From the NCBI GenBank assembly GCA_037576195.1, contig CM075102.1, forward strand, positions 13,140,745 through 13,204,744: a stretch of 64,000 bases of DNA. The letters are read 5' to 3'. The notes beneath the pieces are model-generated. The model was not told where the DNA came from, ran no database searches, and saw only the letters and a program-made list of their open reading frames with translations. This document shows, one piece after another, positions 32,848 to 44,946 of the stretch. The translations under genes were made by a program, and so were the position numbers. Positions within the stretch are counted from its first letter, which is position 1. The number at the start of each line of letters is the position of its first letter. Origin of the DNA: Phytoseiulus persimilis. Its lineage: Eukaryota > Arthropoda > Arachnida > Mesostigmata > Phytoseiidae.

Positions 32848-33765
32848 ACACGTCAACTCGAGATCAGGAGAGACGAAGTGAATCTTATATTATCGGAGCG
32901 AAATCTCTTCTATATGAGCACTGAGAACAATGTCCAGACGGTCATGCGCAGATTTGCACATGACCATTGAAACTTTGGGACAGACAGACTTTATATATTT
33001 TATCGTCACCGTACCTGCCGCAACCATGACTCCGATGTAATGGTGCCGAAGATCTACATATATGCTTAGTTCTCTTGTGTTGAATCCCATCGAGACTGAG
33101 GAGGGCCGCGCCTTGATTTTCGCAGCAGAGGGTCATTAGTCGTCCCACCGAGACCGTTGACAGTATGACCAATCGTGACAGCCACCCCTATCAGCGTCGG
33201 AGGGGGCCTGAATACCTCCGGCTATATTTTCGTCCAACTTGAGTCGCAGGTTTAGCGTGCCTTTGAGATACCTCAAGGTTTTTTCACCGCTATCCAGAGT
33301 GCTCGACGGCTCTGAGCACAACTGATTGAGCATTCCGACAGTGTCGCAAAGATCCGGTCGAGTCGTTTGCGAAATGTGAATTAGACATCCGACAGCCCCG
33401 CGATGTGGAGCATCGGTGAATTTTCCTTCCCCGGAGCCCTCAGTCAATTCCGCCCCAGGCTGTGCTGGAGTCGCCACCGATTTACAATCACTCAGAGTGA
33501 GCCTCTGCAGAACTCTCCTGATGTTTCGTGCCTGATCGACCACGATTAGTTTCTCATCTGGTGTCTGTGTGATCTCCTGATCCCGCGACGATATTCGGCT
33601 ATAGACTTCCTCTTCCGTCGGAAACCTGGGCTCATAACCTGTTGGATCGAGATAGGGATGACACGTCAGCTCAAGATCGAGCCAGACCAAGTTGAGCTTC
33701 AATCATCGGAGCAGAATCTCATTGATATGAGCGTTGAAAACGACGTCCAGACGGTCGTGCGCAGA
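32848..33765 (-). mobile_element. Copia remnant between diverged direct repeats
   Basis: Two direct repeats of about 110 bp (32848-32955 and 33659-33765, sharing gacggtc(a/g)tgcgcagatttg) flank a piece of Copia RNase H. They could be LTR remnants of an internally deleted element. Confidence 0.5.
33136..33702 (-). pseudogene. Copia RT/RNase H fragment
   Basis: 188 codons. Recognisable: RNIRRVLQRLTLSDCKSVAT (end of RT), FTDAPHRGAVGCLIHISQTT, RPDLCDTVGMLNQL, EKTLRYLKGTLNLRLKLD and a broken PSDADRGG in place of the usual DADWAG. Closer to the Drosophila-copia style than to elements A-C of this window. No RT catalytic box or remainder of RNase H. Confidence 0.8.
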
Positions 33766-34189
33766 TTTGAGTACTGACTTCTTACACATGAGTCTTCCGA
33801 CGCGGATCAAAGCTCGCACGGTATGTTGCGATACGATGGGTTTGATGAAAAGCAACAGAACGACCGAGAGGCAGTCTGGAAACCCTCCAATCGAAAGAAT
33901 GATAGGAGATTGGAGAAACGAGGAAAGTGCTCTCCGTGGTGCTCCAAGAACGAGCAGAGCTATGAGCACAGCTGACTCGTTTACGTGGAGGCCGCTGTGC
34001 GTCTTGCAAAAAGCTTGACTGCGAACGATCGACGATTGTGCATGATCGATGGACGATACGGGTCTTCCATCGTCCTATATCGACGAACATCCGCAAGAGA
34101 GGAAACAAACGCAGGCCTCCTAACAAGCTTATCAAAGTATCGATGTCTCCCATACCATGTGATTTGTTTACGTTGCTCTGGGCAGCACC
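33766..34189. other. No recognised gene
   Basis: Spacer between the Copia remnant and the right arm of the composite; short ORFs only. Confidence 0.35.
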
Positions 34190-35439
34190 CTACAGTTTCA
34201 AAGAGCCGCGGACAGCGTTCGTCATGCCGCTCCCCTCCTCTCCCTCGAATTCGTCTGTAGCCGCCATGTTGTCCTACGGTCATCCGGCGCATTCCCTTTC
34301 GTGGAGTACGTGCTCTTCTCAAAATGGTTGATGTTCCCACCGTAGCAGACGAGCTCCGGTGCTCAAGTTACGAGAGCGCCATTCGTCGAAAGCATGTCCC
34401 TGCTGCGTAGCGCGCGCACGACTGATACTCGAGCAGTTTCGGGCTGTTTCAGGCTTCCAGGACGAAGAATTGGGGATGCTCGATTTTTCGGCAAAAAAAA
34501 AAAGCTGTCGGATCGGCCCGGAAAGGTCATTGTCGGATGGTTTGGACCATTCTAAGAAAATTTCGCCATCGGAAGTTTTTTCGAATTCGGCTTCCCTAAG
34601 GAGATACGGGGGGAATTGCATCGAGGACGAGATTTTGTCAAAAGATGAGTGGTTTTTGTGATGCTGATGCGATCGGTCGCCTTTTCTCGTGCTTCCGACC
34701 GATCCTCTCCATTTCTTCAGCGAATGAGGGGCATCCTTTGCTGCATTAAAAAAAATGATGACGAACTGGATCGGTTCACTTAGGACATTTCACGGGCAGT
34801 TTTTTGAGAAAGTTTGAAAAAAAAAATTGACATTTTCCGCGGCTTCCCAAAAAAGAGAGGTTTCAACCGATTCAATCGAATCAGCTGGAAAAGATGCGCC
34901 ATTCTTCCAGCTATCGATCAAAAAAAAAATTGTGGGGATCGGTCCACTTTTGACCGAGTTATGACCAAAAGAAGGAAGGGTTCGAAAATTCCCGACTTAC
35001 GTTGACCACCCTGTAGTGCTCGCGCTTACAATAATAAAAGCAAAAGGCAGTCAGTAGTTGCCGGCTTCTCGGATGACAGCGTCTCCTCCCTTGAACCCAT
35101 ACAAAGTACTAACATTGGCGACGAAGATGGAATAGGATCCACCCGGTTACCGTGATTCTACAATTTCGTGTTGAAACGAAAATACTTCAGAGGGAAATCC
35201 TACAACGTGCAAACGGTACTTGTGCGTTTGGCCCCCTCTTCGGAAGCGGCGCGAAAAACAGCCTAAATGGCGAGTCCTCAGCCCGTCAGCCGGCGGTACG
35301 TCGGAGCGGTTTGAAGAAGTCAACGAAGTTAAGAAACGGGTCGGAGTTTCCTCAGGCAGTTCGAATATCGCGCCTTTGGAAGCGGCGTTCCAGCCGCCGC
35401 GTCAGCCATCGTTGGCTGTCGGCTGGCAGGCTAGCCGGC

Positions 35440-35690
35440 TGTGATTTTAGAAGAGGGGGCCAAACGCACAAGAACCGTGCAAACCTACAACGAAAAAACC
35501 ACTGCTGCAACCATGGGACCCGGTATACCAATTTCCCAAGAATTCAAGCCGCAAAACGAAACCCTTTCTCAATGGGTTGATCGTCTCGAAAATCACCGAG
35601 AACTTCAAGGAGTTCCGGAGGATGTGAGAAAGAAACGTGCCATTCTCGCGTTTTTGGGAGCATAGGGGTTATAGAAGACTTCATGATCGT
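35440..35690 (+). pseudogene. Ty3/Gypsy-like gag N-terminal fragment
   Basis: Reads MGPGIPISQEFKPQNETLSQ, WVDRLENHRELQGVPEDV and KKRAILAFLGA; a 1-nt frameshift then continues GYRRLHDRPEYED. This pattern (W...RLE..., K+A.LA.LG...Y) is the start of a Gypsy capsid domain. It ends where the truncated LTR of Copia element C begins. Confidence 0.6.
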
Positions 35691-35950
35691 CCAGAATACG
35701 AGGACATTCTGACCGGAACCCTTTTCTGTGAGATACTGACAATGCCATCCATGAAGGACCTTCCGGCCTTCATGGACTGGCTCTTCTTTCGACAGTGGTA
35801 TATATAACCCCAATAAAGCAATGCTCAGGGAGCTACTCTATTCTAACACCAAATCTCTGTCTCTTTATTGTGTGCCGTGCTCTTCCCATACTTCACAGAT
35901 ACTTCTAGGTGAGGTGTCACCAACTGAGCTACGTGGACCTTATTCCAACA
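35690..35950 (+). repeat. 5' LTR of element C, first ~55 bp missing
   Basis: Matches 49437-49696. TATATATAA at 35799-35807 and AATAAA at 35812-35817; ends ttccaaca. Left part replaced by Gypsy gag sequence. Confidence 0.9.
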
Positions 35951-35972
35951 ATCGTTATCAGCACGAGTAATA
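35951..35972 (+). promoter_or_regulatory. Candidate primer-binding site (half-tRNA type)
   Basis: CGTTATCAGCACGAG directly follows the LTR. Its complement reads like the 5' strand and loop of the anticodon arm of tRNA-Ile(GAU), the way Drosophila copia uses an internal fragment of initiator tRNA. tRNA identity is from memory. Confidence 0.4.
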
Positions 35973-36067
35973 GCGGACACCTTCATCTGGACAGTGTACT
36001 GTGAAGTGCGTGACTCTCAAAGTGTACAAGTGATCGTTCGGTGCATCGATAAAAGAAGTCCTCGTGA

Positions 36068-38876
36068 ATGATGAATCCATCTGAGAGTCAACGTGGTCAG
36101 GAAGATTCCACCAGCTCCCACGGCTTTAGTGATATAGGCGACGACATGCCCGAGCAATCAGCTAGACGAGTAGGCGAACAGCTGGAACAAGGCAAGGACG
36201 ATGGGACAGATGATGAAGACGGTCTCAACATGACTCCAAGGCATCGTCCCCAGGAACTGGTGCAGTTGAAGCTGGACGGCTCAAATTACACGGCTTGGAA
36301 AACACTGATTTCTGCCGCATTGGATGCAGATCCATATGCGCTCGATGTTGCTCTGGGAAATGTGGCACCGCCTCCTTAAACGAAGACCGACAAACAATCC
36401 AAAGTCCAGAGGCAGAAGTTCGACGCTGGGAACCGTGCCGCGCGATGCACTCTGTTGGCATCGCTCCAAACTGCCCTCGCTGTTTCTCTGTTCTCCGGAA
36501 GATCCGACACCGTGGAAGCCCCAGAAATGTGGCGTGAGATAACCGGCAAGTTCACCCTTACAAATGGTGCTCTGAAACGGTTGGCTCTCACCAAGTTCCA
36601 CAACTTCGTGTACCAGGCGAACAAGACAGCGGGGACAACCTCTTCCGATTCAAGCAGATAGCGGCTCATGTTGCGTCTTTTGGCGTCCAACTTCCTGATG
36701 ATTTGAAGATAACGGTTCTTCTCGATAGTCTTCCCTCATCCTGGGAGGCCTTGAAGCAGGGTTTCAACGCGGGGGAGGATGCGTCTCAATTTCTGACTCA
36801 TCTGATGGCTATCGAACTTGAGACGATCAGAACAGGACGTTTCGACGCTAACGAGGTCACGGCCTTATTCTCGAGACTCCGTACATCCCGTAACAAACAG
36901 CATCGTCAGAAGACTTTCAACAGGACCAGTGTCAACCACACCGTCACTCGAACAACAGAGAGAACCTGTTACAAGTGCGGACGGACTGGATATCTCATGG
37001 CTCAGTGTCGCGTCCCAGTGCAGGGTGGGCACTCCGGCCGAAATCAACCACAGCACCATCATCGTCCTCAGCAACAACATCAGAATCACCAGAGACGCCC
37101 CGGAAGGCGACCTGGAAACCGGCAAAATCAACAACCCGCAACCGCCAACCACAGCGAAGCCCGCGCCATCGAGTTCTACAATTGTGAGTTAGAGCAGGCA
37201 GAGACAAACAGCGTGACTCCAGACAATGAGTTCATCGTGGACAGTGGAACAAATTTTCATATGATCAACTCCAAAAATCATTTGATCAACTACGTACCAT
37301 GTCCTCAGGCACGACAGGTCAGACTTGGGGGGTCTAGGACTCTGAGCGCTCCTGGGTCCGGGACTGCCTGTGTGACCTTTATGCAGAATGGACAGCCCAA
37401 AACTGTTCTCCTGAAGGATGTACTGTATGTTCCACGACTCCGTCGGAATCTCTTGTCGGTCTCGAAACTCACTGACGATAGCTTCGATTTGCGGATCTGT
37501 CGGGATTCTATCCACATGACAAAAGGGGAGATGACCATACGAGCGATTCGTAAAAATGGTCTCTACCTTCTGTACTCCACTGGAACGGCCGAAGGACTCG
37601 AAGCTGAGGGCAAAGAAGAGAAAAAGAGAAAGATCAGCCTAACAAAAGTGCACCGAACATTCGCCCACATAAACGTAGGATGGCTTCAGTCAATGTTGGA
37701 GAGACAAGGCTATGAGGTGCTCAAGGATATTACCAGCTGCGAGAGCTGTGTAAAAGGAAAAGTGCATAGAGCGAGCTATCGATCAAAGCCGATCAGCTCC
37801 CGCGCCCCTCGGATCGGATACATCAGCAGTGATGTCTGTTTTGTGAGCACCATGTCCTACGGAGGACATCAAGCATTCCTCACATTGACTGACGACTACA
37901 GCCGCTTCCGTGAAACGTATTTAGTCCGGAACAAAGTGGAAGTCTACGATCGAGTGAAGGACTTCCTCAAATGGTTCAGGCTCAGAACTGGACAACAAGT
38001 GTACCATTTCCACTCGGACGGCGGGAGTGAGTTTGTCAACAGGAGATTGCAGTCACTCCTCACCTCAACAGGATGTGACTACTCCTACCCCCCCCCCCCC
38101 CCCCCCCCCCCATACACAACACAGCTCAACTCGATTAGTGAACGCCTTAATCGTACACTATTGAACCTCGCAAGAACGATCATTATCGACAGCCAGTTGA
38201 AGAAGGGAGTTCGGGGGGAAGCAATTTCGTTCTCGACTTTCTGCCAGAATGTCACGAAATTCCTCGACCCTCCTGGCAAGACCCCATTCGAAATCATTAC
38301 TGGTCAGAAGCCCTATCTGGGTAGAGTTCTGAGGTTCGGAACCCGTCGTTGGTTCTACAATATCAAGCCTGACAAAACCAAGCTGGATCAGAGAGCCATC
38401 GCAGGAGCAGTCGTTGGCATCGACGAAGACGGTCTCAGTTACCGTGTACTCGAACTTGGAACGACCAGGATTCATCGTATCCGAGATATCCTAGTGAACG
38501 AGCCAGCACCCCTGTTCGAGGAAGAAAATCAACTTCCCGAAGAACCTTCACAGAATTACCCATCAACGAATAGCAACGAGACTCCAGCGAATGATGAAGA
38601 ACCCTCTCCCAGCGACGCCGGCGGCCGAGACAGCGCCGATGACGACAGCAACGACTGGAGTGGAGAGAGAAATGTGGATGTCGAATTGGGGATCGGCCCG
38701 GATGATGTGCCCGGCGGTCCGACACCGCCTGCCGTAAGTTCGCGCGAACAGAGGACACTAGGGAAAACTCCGGCAACGGCGAGTGAAAAATCCGAGGGAC
38801 GCAAGTGTGCCTTGAGAAGTAGAGAAACTCTCAAGAAGCCGGATAGGTACCAGGCAGGGTTAGCCTTCCTTGCCAC
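36068..38876 (+). pseudogene. gag-protease-integrase of Copia element C
   Basis: gag begins at 36068 (acidic leader, then LVQLKLDGSNYTAWKTLI, the Copia capsid start), has a TAA at 36377-36379 and a frameshift near 36632, then continues unbroken from 36703: CCHC knuckle (CYKCGRTGYLMAQC, with Tyr where His is expected), protease FIVDSGTNFHMI, pre-integrase KVHRTFAHIN...CESC, integrase with DVCFV, FHSDGGSEF and SISERLNRT. A run of 24 C at 38088-38111 adds prolines between the second and third catalytic residues. A Ser/Asp-rich linker leads into the Gypsy insertion at 38877. Confidence 0.9.
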
Positions 38877-39030
38877 TGTATTTCTCCTTAGTTCTTGATA
38901 ACTATAAGTTGTAGAGTGGAGCCATTGGGTGGTCTTGCTTTGTGCGTGACTATGCAACGCGACTTGTTTATTGTTATTGTACGTCAGCCGGTATATAGAA
39001 GCATGATAGAAGTCTATGACGGATATAACA
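38877..39030 (-). repeat. 3' LTR of the nested Gypsy
   Basis: 154 bp, TG...CA; partner of 43131-43284. Confidence 0.95.
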
Positions 39031-39041
39031 TCTTCCCTTTC
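39031..39041 (-). promoter_or_regulatory. Polypurine tract of the nested Gypsy
   Basis: Reads GAAAGGGAAGA on the minus strand immediately before the 3' LTR. Confidence 0.8.
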
Positions 39042-39075
39042 AAGGATGTGCAATGATAGTGGGTATGACTAAATG

Positions 39076-42000
39076 TTATGGTTGAGCGTATTTGGGATTC
39101 GGTCTCGGGATCCTACTTGAACGCCGCGTCTGCATAGGCTTGTGTCTTGCGCCAGTGACCGGGGGGGAATTCGGTGGAGTTCTGTAGTCCTCGACTTCTG
39201 AGGTCCCGGCTGGTTCAGGTATCAGGTTTATCATAACTCTGTTTCTCCGACACGTCCTGCCCGACCCTTCATCCTGGACGACGTAGGATCTTGGCTGTGC
39301 CAACACCGTTACCACCGTTCCTTTTTTCCAAACGTTGCGATGTGGTTCCTTGACGCGTACTCTGTCTCCTCTTTTTAGCGGCGGTAGCTCTCGAGCGTGC
39401 AGGTCATAGTACTGCTTCTGGATGTGCCGTTCTTTTTCTAGTTCGCTTCTCACGCGCTCGGGGGGGATCGTTCTAGGTTGGAGATTGTTCGGATGACTAG
39501 GCAGCGGCGTTCTAGTTGTTAGTCCCATCAGACGTCGACAAGGCGAACCGAGCCGCTCGTTTCTTTGTACGTTCCGTAACTCTAATATGGCCATGTAGTA
39601 TTCTTGCGAACCGAACTCATACTTTCTCAGGACCTTTTTTGCTTCTTGTACTGCCCTCTCAGCGAGCGAATTCCCTCGGGCATGGTACGGGCTCGATGTG
39701 GTCATTTTGATTCCCAAATTGCGCAGGTTGGTTCGGAATTCCCCCGATGCACACTGCGGGCCGTTATCCGACTTGATGATCCGAGGCAGTCCGAAGTGTT
39801 GGAAGACCTGGCAGAGTGCCGTTAGTACTGACTTCGCCGATGTACTCTTCATTCTTATCGCCTCGAAGTAGAAACTGTACGCATCCACGACAATGAGGAA
39901 CTCTCGTCCTTCGAAGTTGAACAAATCCAAGTACACGGTCGACCACGGTAGGTCCGGTATTTCGCTTACCCACATTGGTTGCTTCGTGTTTGCCCTCCTG
40001 TGCGTTTGACACTTGTCACATTGCCGCACGAACTCCTCTATTTCGATATTGAGCGACGGCCATTATATCGTGTTTCTCGAGCGGCTTTTCATTTTGGTAC
40101 TCCCGCTATGAGCTCCATGTAGTTGTATCAGGACCTCTCTTCTTGTTGTGCTCGGAACGATGATGCGATTCGACCTCGTGACTAGGCCCGATTCCACATG
40201 TATTTCATCTCGGCAAGGCCAATACGTGCGGGCCCGTTCTGGTACCTCTCGCTTGTCTCTCGGCCAACCGCTGTTCGAGAGTGACGTCAACATCTGGCTC
40301 TCTGGGTCATCAGCCGTTGCTGCGACATATTCTTCCAAACGGTGGTCCTGGATCGCAATGCTGCCGATGACGCAGTTCGGTATCTCATCATCTGCAACCT
40401 CAGGAACCGGGTTCCGAGAGAGGAAGTCCGCCATGAGTAGTTCTTTCCCCGGCTTATATGTGACCCGGAGATCATACCGCTGCAAGGCCATCCTCATTTT
40501 TTGTAGCCTTAGGGGAACCTGATAGAGAAGTTTCTCCATAATCGCCTCTAGTGGTTTGTGGTCGGACTCTACCAACATCTCTTTCTGGCCCAGTATATAA
40601 TAGTGGAACTTCTGGCAGCCAAACACAATTGCCAGTAACACTTTTTCAATTTGGGCATATTTTTGTTGCGTTTCCGTTGATGAGCGACTCGCGTATGCGA
40701 CGGGATGAGCACCCTGTAACAACACTGCGCCGAGCCCGTGCTGCGATGCATCAACCGACAATGTGACCGGTTCGTTTGGTTCGATAAACTTTAGCACCGG
40801 AGCTTGGATCAGCATGTTTTTCAGCTTCTCGAAAGCCGACTCCTGGTGTACTTCCCATGTGAACACGACATCTTTGGCGAGAAGTTGCCTGAGGGGTGCC
40901 ATGTGACTCGACAAGTTGGGGATGAAATTTGCGACGAAGTTAAGCATCTCAAGAAACTTTTGTACGTCCTTAACGCTGGTGGGTGTCTTGACGTCACAAA
41001 TATCTTTGATTCTCTGTTGCTCAATTCTGAGGCCGCTTTCGGATATCGTGTGTCCCAGGTACCTCACCTGTGACCGGCCTATTTTGCATTTCGACTCATT
41101 GAGGACCATTCCAGCGTCGACGCACTGTTGCAGAACCCTGGACAGGCGCGCGTCATGCTCCTCTCTCGTCGACCCCCATACCAGCAGGTCGTCGACGACA
41201 GCACTCACGCCATCCAGCTGCGCGAACAATTCATCCGTTAGTCTTTGGAATACGTCGGATGCGCAAACTATGCCGTACGACATTTTCAGAAAACGGTATC
41301 GGCCCCACGGGCTGGTGAAGGTGCACAGAAATGAGCTCTTCCTGTCAAGTTTCACCTGCCAGAAACCCTCATCTGCGTCCAGTGTCGAGAAGTATTTTGC
41401 TCCGAAAAGCTTTGACGATATCTGTTCGAGTCTTTTCGTCGGATGTGGGCCCCGTTGAATAGCCTTGTTGAGATGTGTGGGATCCAGACAAACTCGTATT
41501 TTCCCATTCGCTTTTTTCGTAATCGTGAGGTTCGATACAAACTCCGTATGTTCATCGACGGGAACAATTACACCCTTGTTGACCATACGCTGAAGTTCTT
41601 TCCTCGCCGCACCTTCATATTTGATTGGTATTGGCCGACAGGGACTGATCACAGGCTTGTAGTCTTGTTTCAACTGTATGTTGCACTCGAAGTTCTTGAT
41701 ATTTCCAACTCCCTTGAAGGCAGCCGGGAACTTGGCTCGCCACTTATCCAAATCTTCATCTCCATCGCTCAGTGTTTTGATTGGTTTTACTATTCCCAGA
41801 GCCTCAGCTGTGTCCCCGCAGATCGTCGGTGACACTGGATCGTTTACAATGTAGAACTTTTCCACAAGCTTGGTGTCCTTGTATGACAAGGGGAGGTACG
41901 CCACCTGTTGGCTGTCGTGAGCGTCTCCAAAGAATGACAAGAGACGAGTTTTCCGCCGACCCGTTGCTACCGGTATCTTTTGTTCATGGAGATGGTCGAT

Positions 42001-43080
42001 GAATTTTTTCGCGAGTACGCTAACATCTGCTCCCGTGTCAAGGGCGCATGATACTTTCTGCGAAGCTATGTTCAGAATCTCGAGCCATTTTCTTTCGGTG
42101 GTATTGTTGATACTGGCTATTTTTTTGGTTGCATTGATCGCGAAATCATCGGTTTCGGTGCCGCTGGATCGTTTGTCTTCGTTTATGGTCCATACGCGTC
42201 GTTTCGTTCTCATATCTTGGGTGCTTTGCCGATTGTCTTTTCGAGTTTGAGTTTTCCTCGTGCTGTTGCTGTAGCGAGAGCGACAAAATCGAGCGGAATG
42301 TCCTTCCCTTGAGCATTGGTCGCATGTTTTCCCGTACGCCGGACACGAGTTTCTCGAATGTCTTGCGCCACATCGGCTGCAAGCTCCTCTGTTGATTGCC
42401 GCTATCTGCCCAAACCCTTGGGCTGAGCTGTACTCTTCGTCCTCGCTGCTGTTCAAGCCTCCGTCAAGGCGTATTTTAGCCACTGTTCTGGCGGAATCGC
42501 CCTTAATGGTTTTTGTACCCTGGTCTCCGGCCTCAAAACCTCGACATTTTTTTAACGTTGCCGTCAGATCATAAACTTCAGTTAACAACGTTCGCTGTAG
42601 CTCTCTGTTGTGGATGCCGACGATCAACCTCGATTTTACAAGACGTTCTTCGAGCGCGCCAAACGCACAGTCACGAGCTGATGTCTTTATCCTTTCGTAG
42701 AAGCTTTCGAAGCTTTCTCCCGATTTCTGATCTTTTTCACGTTGCCAGAAATGGAAATCTGCTAAGGTTTCCGTTGTCGCCTCCCCAGTTTTGGTTTCAA
42801 TGTCTTTCTTTAGCTTTTCGAATGAGCCGGTTTCATCAATGGCGTTCCTGCTCAGCCATTTCCGAGCAGGACGGCCCAAACAGTCTAACAGCGCACATCT
42901 CTTGTACTCCTCGTCCTGCTTGTCGAGGTGCGTGAGAGTCGCGAAGATCTTGAAGTCCGAGATGAAACGTCTCCAGGACTCCGAAAGGTTTTCCCGTTCA
43001 ACGTTCAGTGGCTTCGGCTTTGTCGCCATCAGCACTCCGGTCGCCATTGTCATTGGTAGCTGCGGGTCAGTTGCATTCAT
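39076..43080 (-). pseudogene. Single-frame Gypsy gag-pol with one nonsense codon
   Basis: One frame of 1335 codons holds everything: capsid (about 30-180), double zinc knuckle (CSRCGARHSRNSC...CDQCSREGHSARFC), protease VSCALDTGADVSVLA, RT with LDADEGFWQVKLD and AVVDDLLVWG (VVDD instead of the common YxDD), RNase H SVDASQHGLGAVLLQ and DHKPLEAIM, integrase zinc region (LHGAHSG ... CDKCQTH), and core residues in VYLDLFNF, IIKSDNGPQC and SLAERAVQEAKK, ending in a basic C-terminus. The only lesion seen is TAA at 40063-40065, where a Tyr before WPSL is expected. A fused gag-pol in one frame recalls the Mag/CsRn1-type lineages. Confidence 0.93.
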
Positions 43081-43118
43081 GCTAACTCACTGTTTTCTGG
43101 TTTTGGGTTCTAGCTCAC

Positions 43119-43130
43119 GCGCTGACACCA
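43119..43130 (-). promoter_or_regulatory. Primer-binding site of the nested Gypsy
   Basis: TGGTGTCAGCGC on the minus strand, directly after the 5' LTR; complementary to a tRNA 3' end finishing ...GACACCA. I do not assign the tRNA. Confidence 0.7.
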
Positions 43131-43284
43131 TGTATTTCTCCTTAGTTCTTGATAACTATAAGTTGTAGAGTGGAGCCATTGGGTGGTCTTACTTTGTGCG
43201 TGACTATGCAACGCGACTTGTTTATTGTTATTGTACGTCAGCCGGTAGATAGAAGCATGATAGAAGCCCATGACGAATATTACA
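43131..43284 (-). repeat. 5' LTR of the nested Gypsy
   Basis: 154 bp; partner of 38877-39030. Confidence 0.95.
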
Positions 43285-44946
43285 GCCACCAGTAGCGCTA
43301 CAGAGTCTAACCAGACAAGCGAAACATTAGGCAGTTCAGAACAAGGGGTAGACGTGCCTTCATGCCTAGCTGATGTTAATCGCTCTAAGTACAAAAAGGA
43401 TTGGCTCGCCGCAATGGCTTCGGAGCTAGAATCATTCAAGAGTAATGAAGTTTATCAGCTCGTGGTTCCCGAGCCAGGACTGCATGTCCTTTCGAATCAT
43501 TGGATCTTTTCCTCGAAGTTCAACGAGGATGGCCAGATAGTGAGAAGGAAAGCTCGACTTGTCCTCGGAGGACACAGACAGAGAGCCGGACTTCACTATG
43601 ATACCTTGTTCTCGCCGGTTGCAAAGTACGAGACCATTCGTACTGTCCTGTCAATGTGCGCCAGGGAAAGATTGTGGATTCGGCAAGCCGATGTATCCAC
43701 TGCCTTTCTATCTGCCTCACTGGACCGTACTCTTTACATGAAACAGCCATCGGGAATGGAAGATGGAACTGGAAGAGTATGCAAGCTCCTCAAAGCGATG
43801 CACGGAGCGGTCCAGAGTCCTCTTTGCTTCAACAAGAAGCTGAATGACACATTGCTAAACTTGAAATCCGTGAAACTCACGAGGAGCAACCTCGACCCAT
43901 GCCTCTATTTCTCAAACAAACCCAACAGAGTTTTTATCTTGGTTTATGTCGATGATTGCCTGATCGCATCCGACAAAGAACAAACCAATGAGGAGTTGGT
44001 CAAGGAAGTCCAAGAGACGTTTGAACTCACCGCGAAGCCACTGGAATTCTTCTTGGGAATGAGGATTGAAATCTCCCCAGACCGAGGAACTATCCAGGTC
44101 AACCCGGCTCAATACATAGCAGAATTGCTAGACCGTTTCAACATGAAGAACTGCAAGGCATCTCCTGTTCCAATCGATGCCACTTGGAAATCTGCCTTCG
44201 AGGGGGAAGTCGATCTCAGTCTCCCATATTGAGAACTTGTGGGGGGTTTGATGTTCGCTTCCTTAGTAAGCCGAGCGGAAATTTCGTACAGCGTGAACAT
44301 GTTGGCTCGACATCTGGAGAGGCCTACCAAACACCTCTGGAACGTTGGTCTTAAAGTATTGAGGTATCTGTCTGGAACACGCTGTTTCGGTCCGAAATAC
44401 ACTGGGGATGTCTCTGATGGCATATTCGCATACAGTGATTCTGACTGGAGTGGGTGCAAGGCAACCAGAAGATCCACGAGCAGCGCATTCATCCTATTCG
44501 GAGGCGCGTGCGTAGTTTGGCCCTCAAAGAGACAAAACTGCATTTCGCTGAGCTCCATGGAAAGCGAGATCATAGCCTGTAGCGAAATGGGAAAGTCCGT
44601 GGTCTTGTTGACCCGCCTTCTGGGAGAGGTCGGATACCCAGTGGTACAAACTCTTCGGGTGGACAACACAGGTTGTTTGAATCTCTTCACCACCACACAG
44701 GTCTCCAGAAAAAGTAAGCATATCGAAATTCGCTACTTTTGGATGAGAGAAAAGATTGAGGCTGGAGAGTTTAAAATCGAGCATTGTGTGACTGATAAGA
44801 ACATCGCAGACATAGGAACTAAAGCTCTGCCTGAAACTCACTTTGTGGCGCTGCGGAATCTTGCAGGCATCAAAAACCATGTGGAGTTTCAAAGCAATCT
44901 TGGCTCTTCAGCTCGTGGCAAGGGTCACCAGCTTCTTCGAGTATAG
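43285..44946 (+). pseudogene. pol: RT-RNase H of Copia element C, one nonsense codon
   Basis: Continues the frame broken at 38876. RT: WIFSSKFNEDG, RQADVSTAFLSAS (catalytic Asp), VYVDDCLIASD, FFLGMRIE. A TGA at 44230-44232 stands where element B has an Arg codon (LPYRS), a likely CGA to TGA change. RNase H continues in the same frame: YSDSDWSGC, STSSAFILFGG, SSMESEIIACSE, RVDNTGCLN and SKHIEIRYFWMREK. Its 3' end overlaps the Env-like gene by 68 bp. Confidence 0.93.

Larger units (their letters stand above)
25664..35013. mobile_element. 9.35-kb TA-flanked composite with long inverted arms
   Basis: Ends CAGGGTGGTCAACGTAAGTC (25664) and its complement (ending 35013), each followed outward by TA (25662-25663, 35014-35015), the Tc1/mariner target pattern. 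The inverted arms extend to about 27080 on the left and 34190 on the right, with high identity; the left arm is lengthened by the fold-back at 26368-26983. The interior contains a MITE, the MULE transposase gene and a Copia remnant. Either one large composite moved as a unit, or two opposite mariner-type copies flank unrelated DNA. Confidence 0.65.
38877..43284 (-). mobile_element. Ty3/Gypsy element with 5-bp target duplication, nested in element C
   Basis: 154-bp LTRs at 38877-39030 and 43131-43284, target duplication GCCAC at 38872-38876 and 43285-43289, polypurine tract GAAAGGGAAGA beside the 3' LTR and a TGG-starting primer site beside the 5' LTR (minus strand). About six LTR mismatches by eye. 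Deleting it with one GCCAC restores the Copia reading frame. Confidence 0.97.

Noticed and set aside
35690..35813. Gag reading frame running on into the LTR (EYED then ILTGTLF)
   Set aside because: The same bases form the 3' LTR of element C at 49437, so the apparent continuation is chance at a microhomology junction.
38085..38297. Poly-Gly ORF on minus
   Set aside because: Complement of the C run in the integrase gene.
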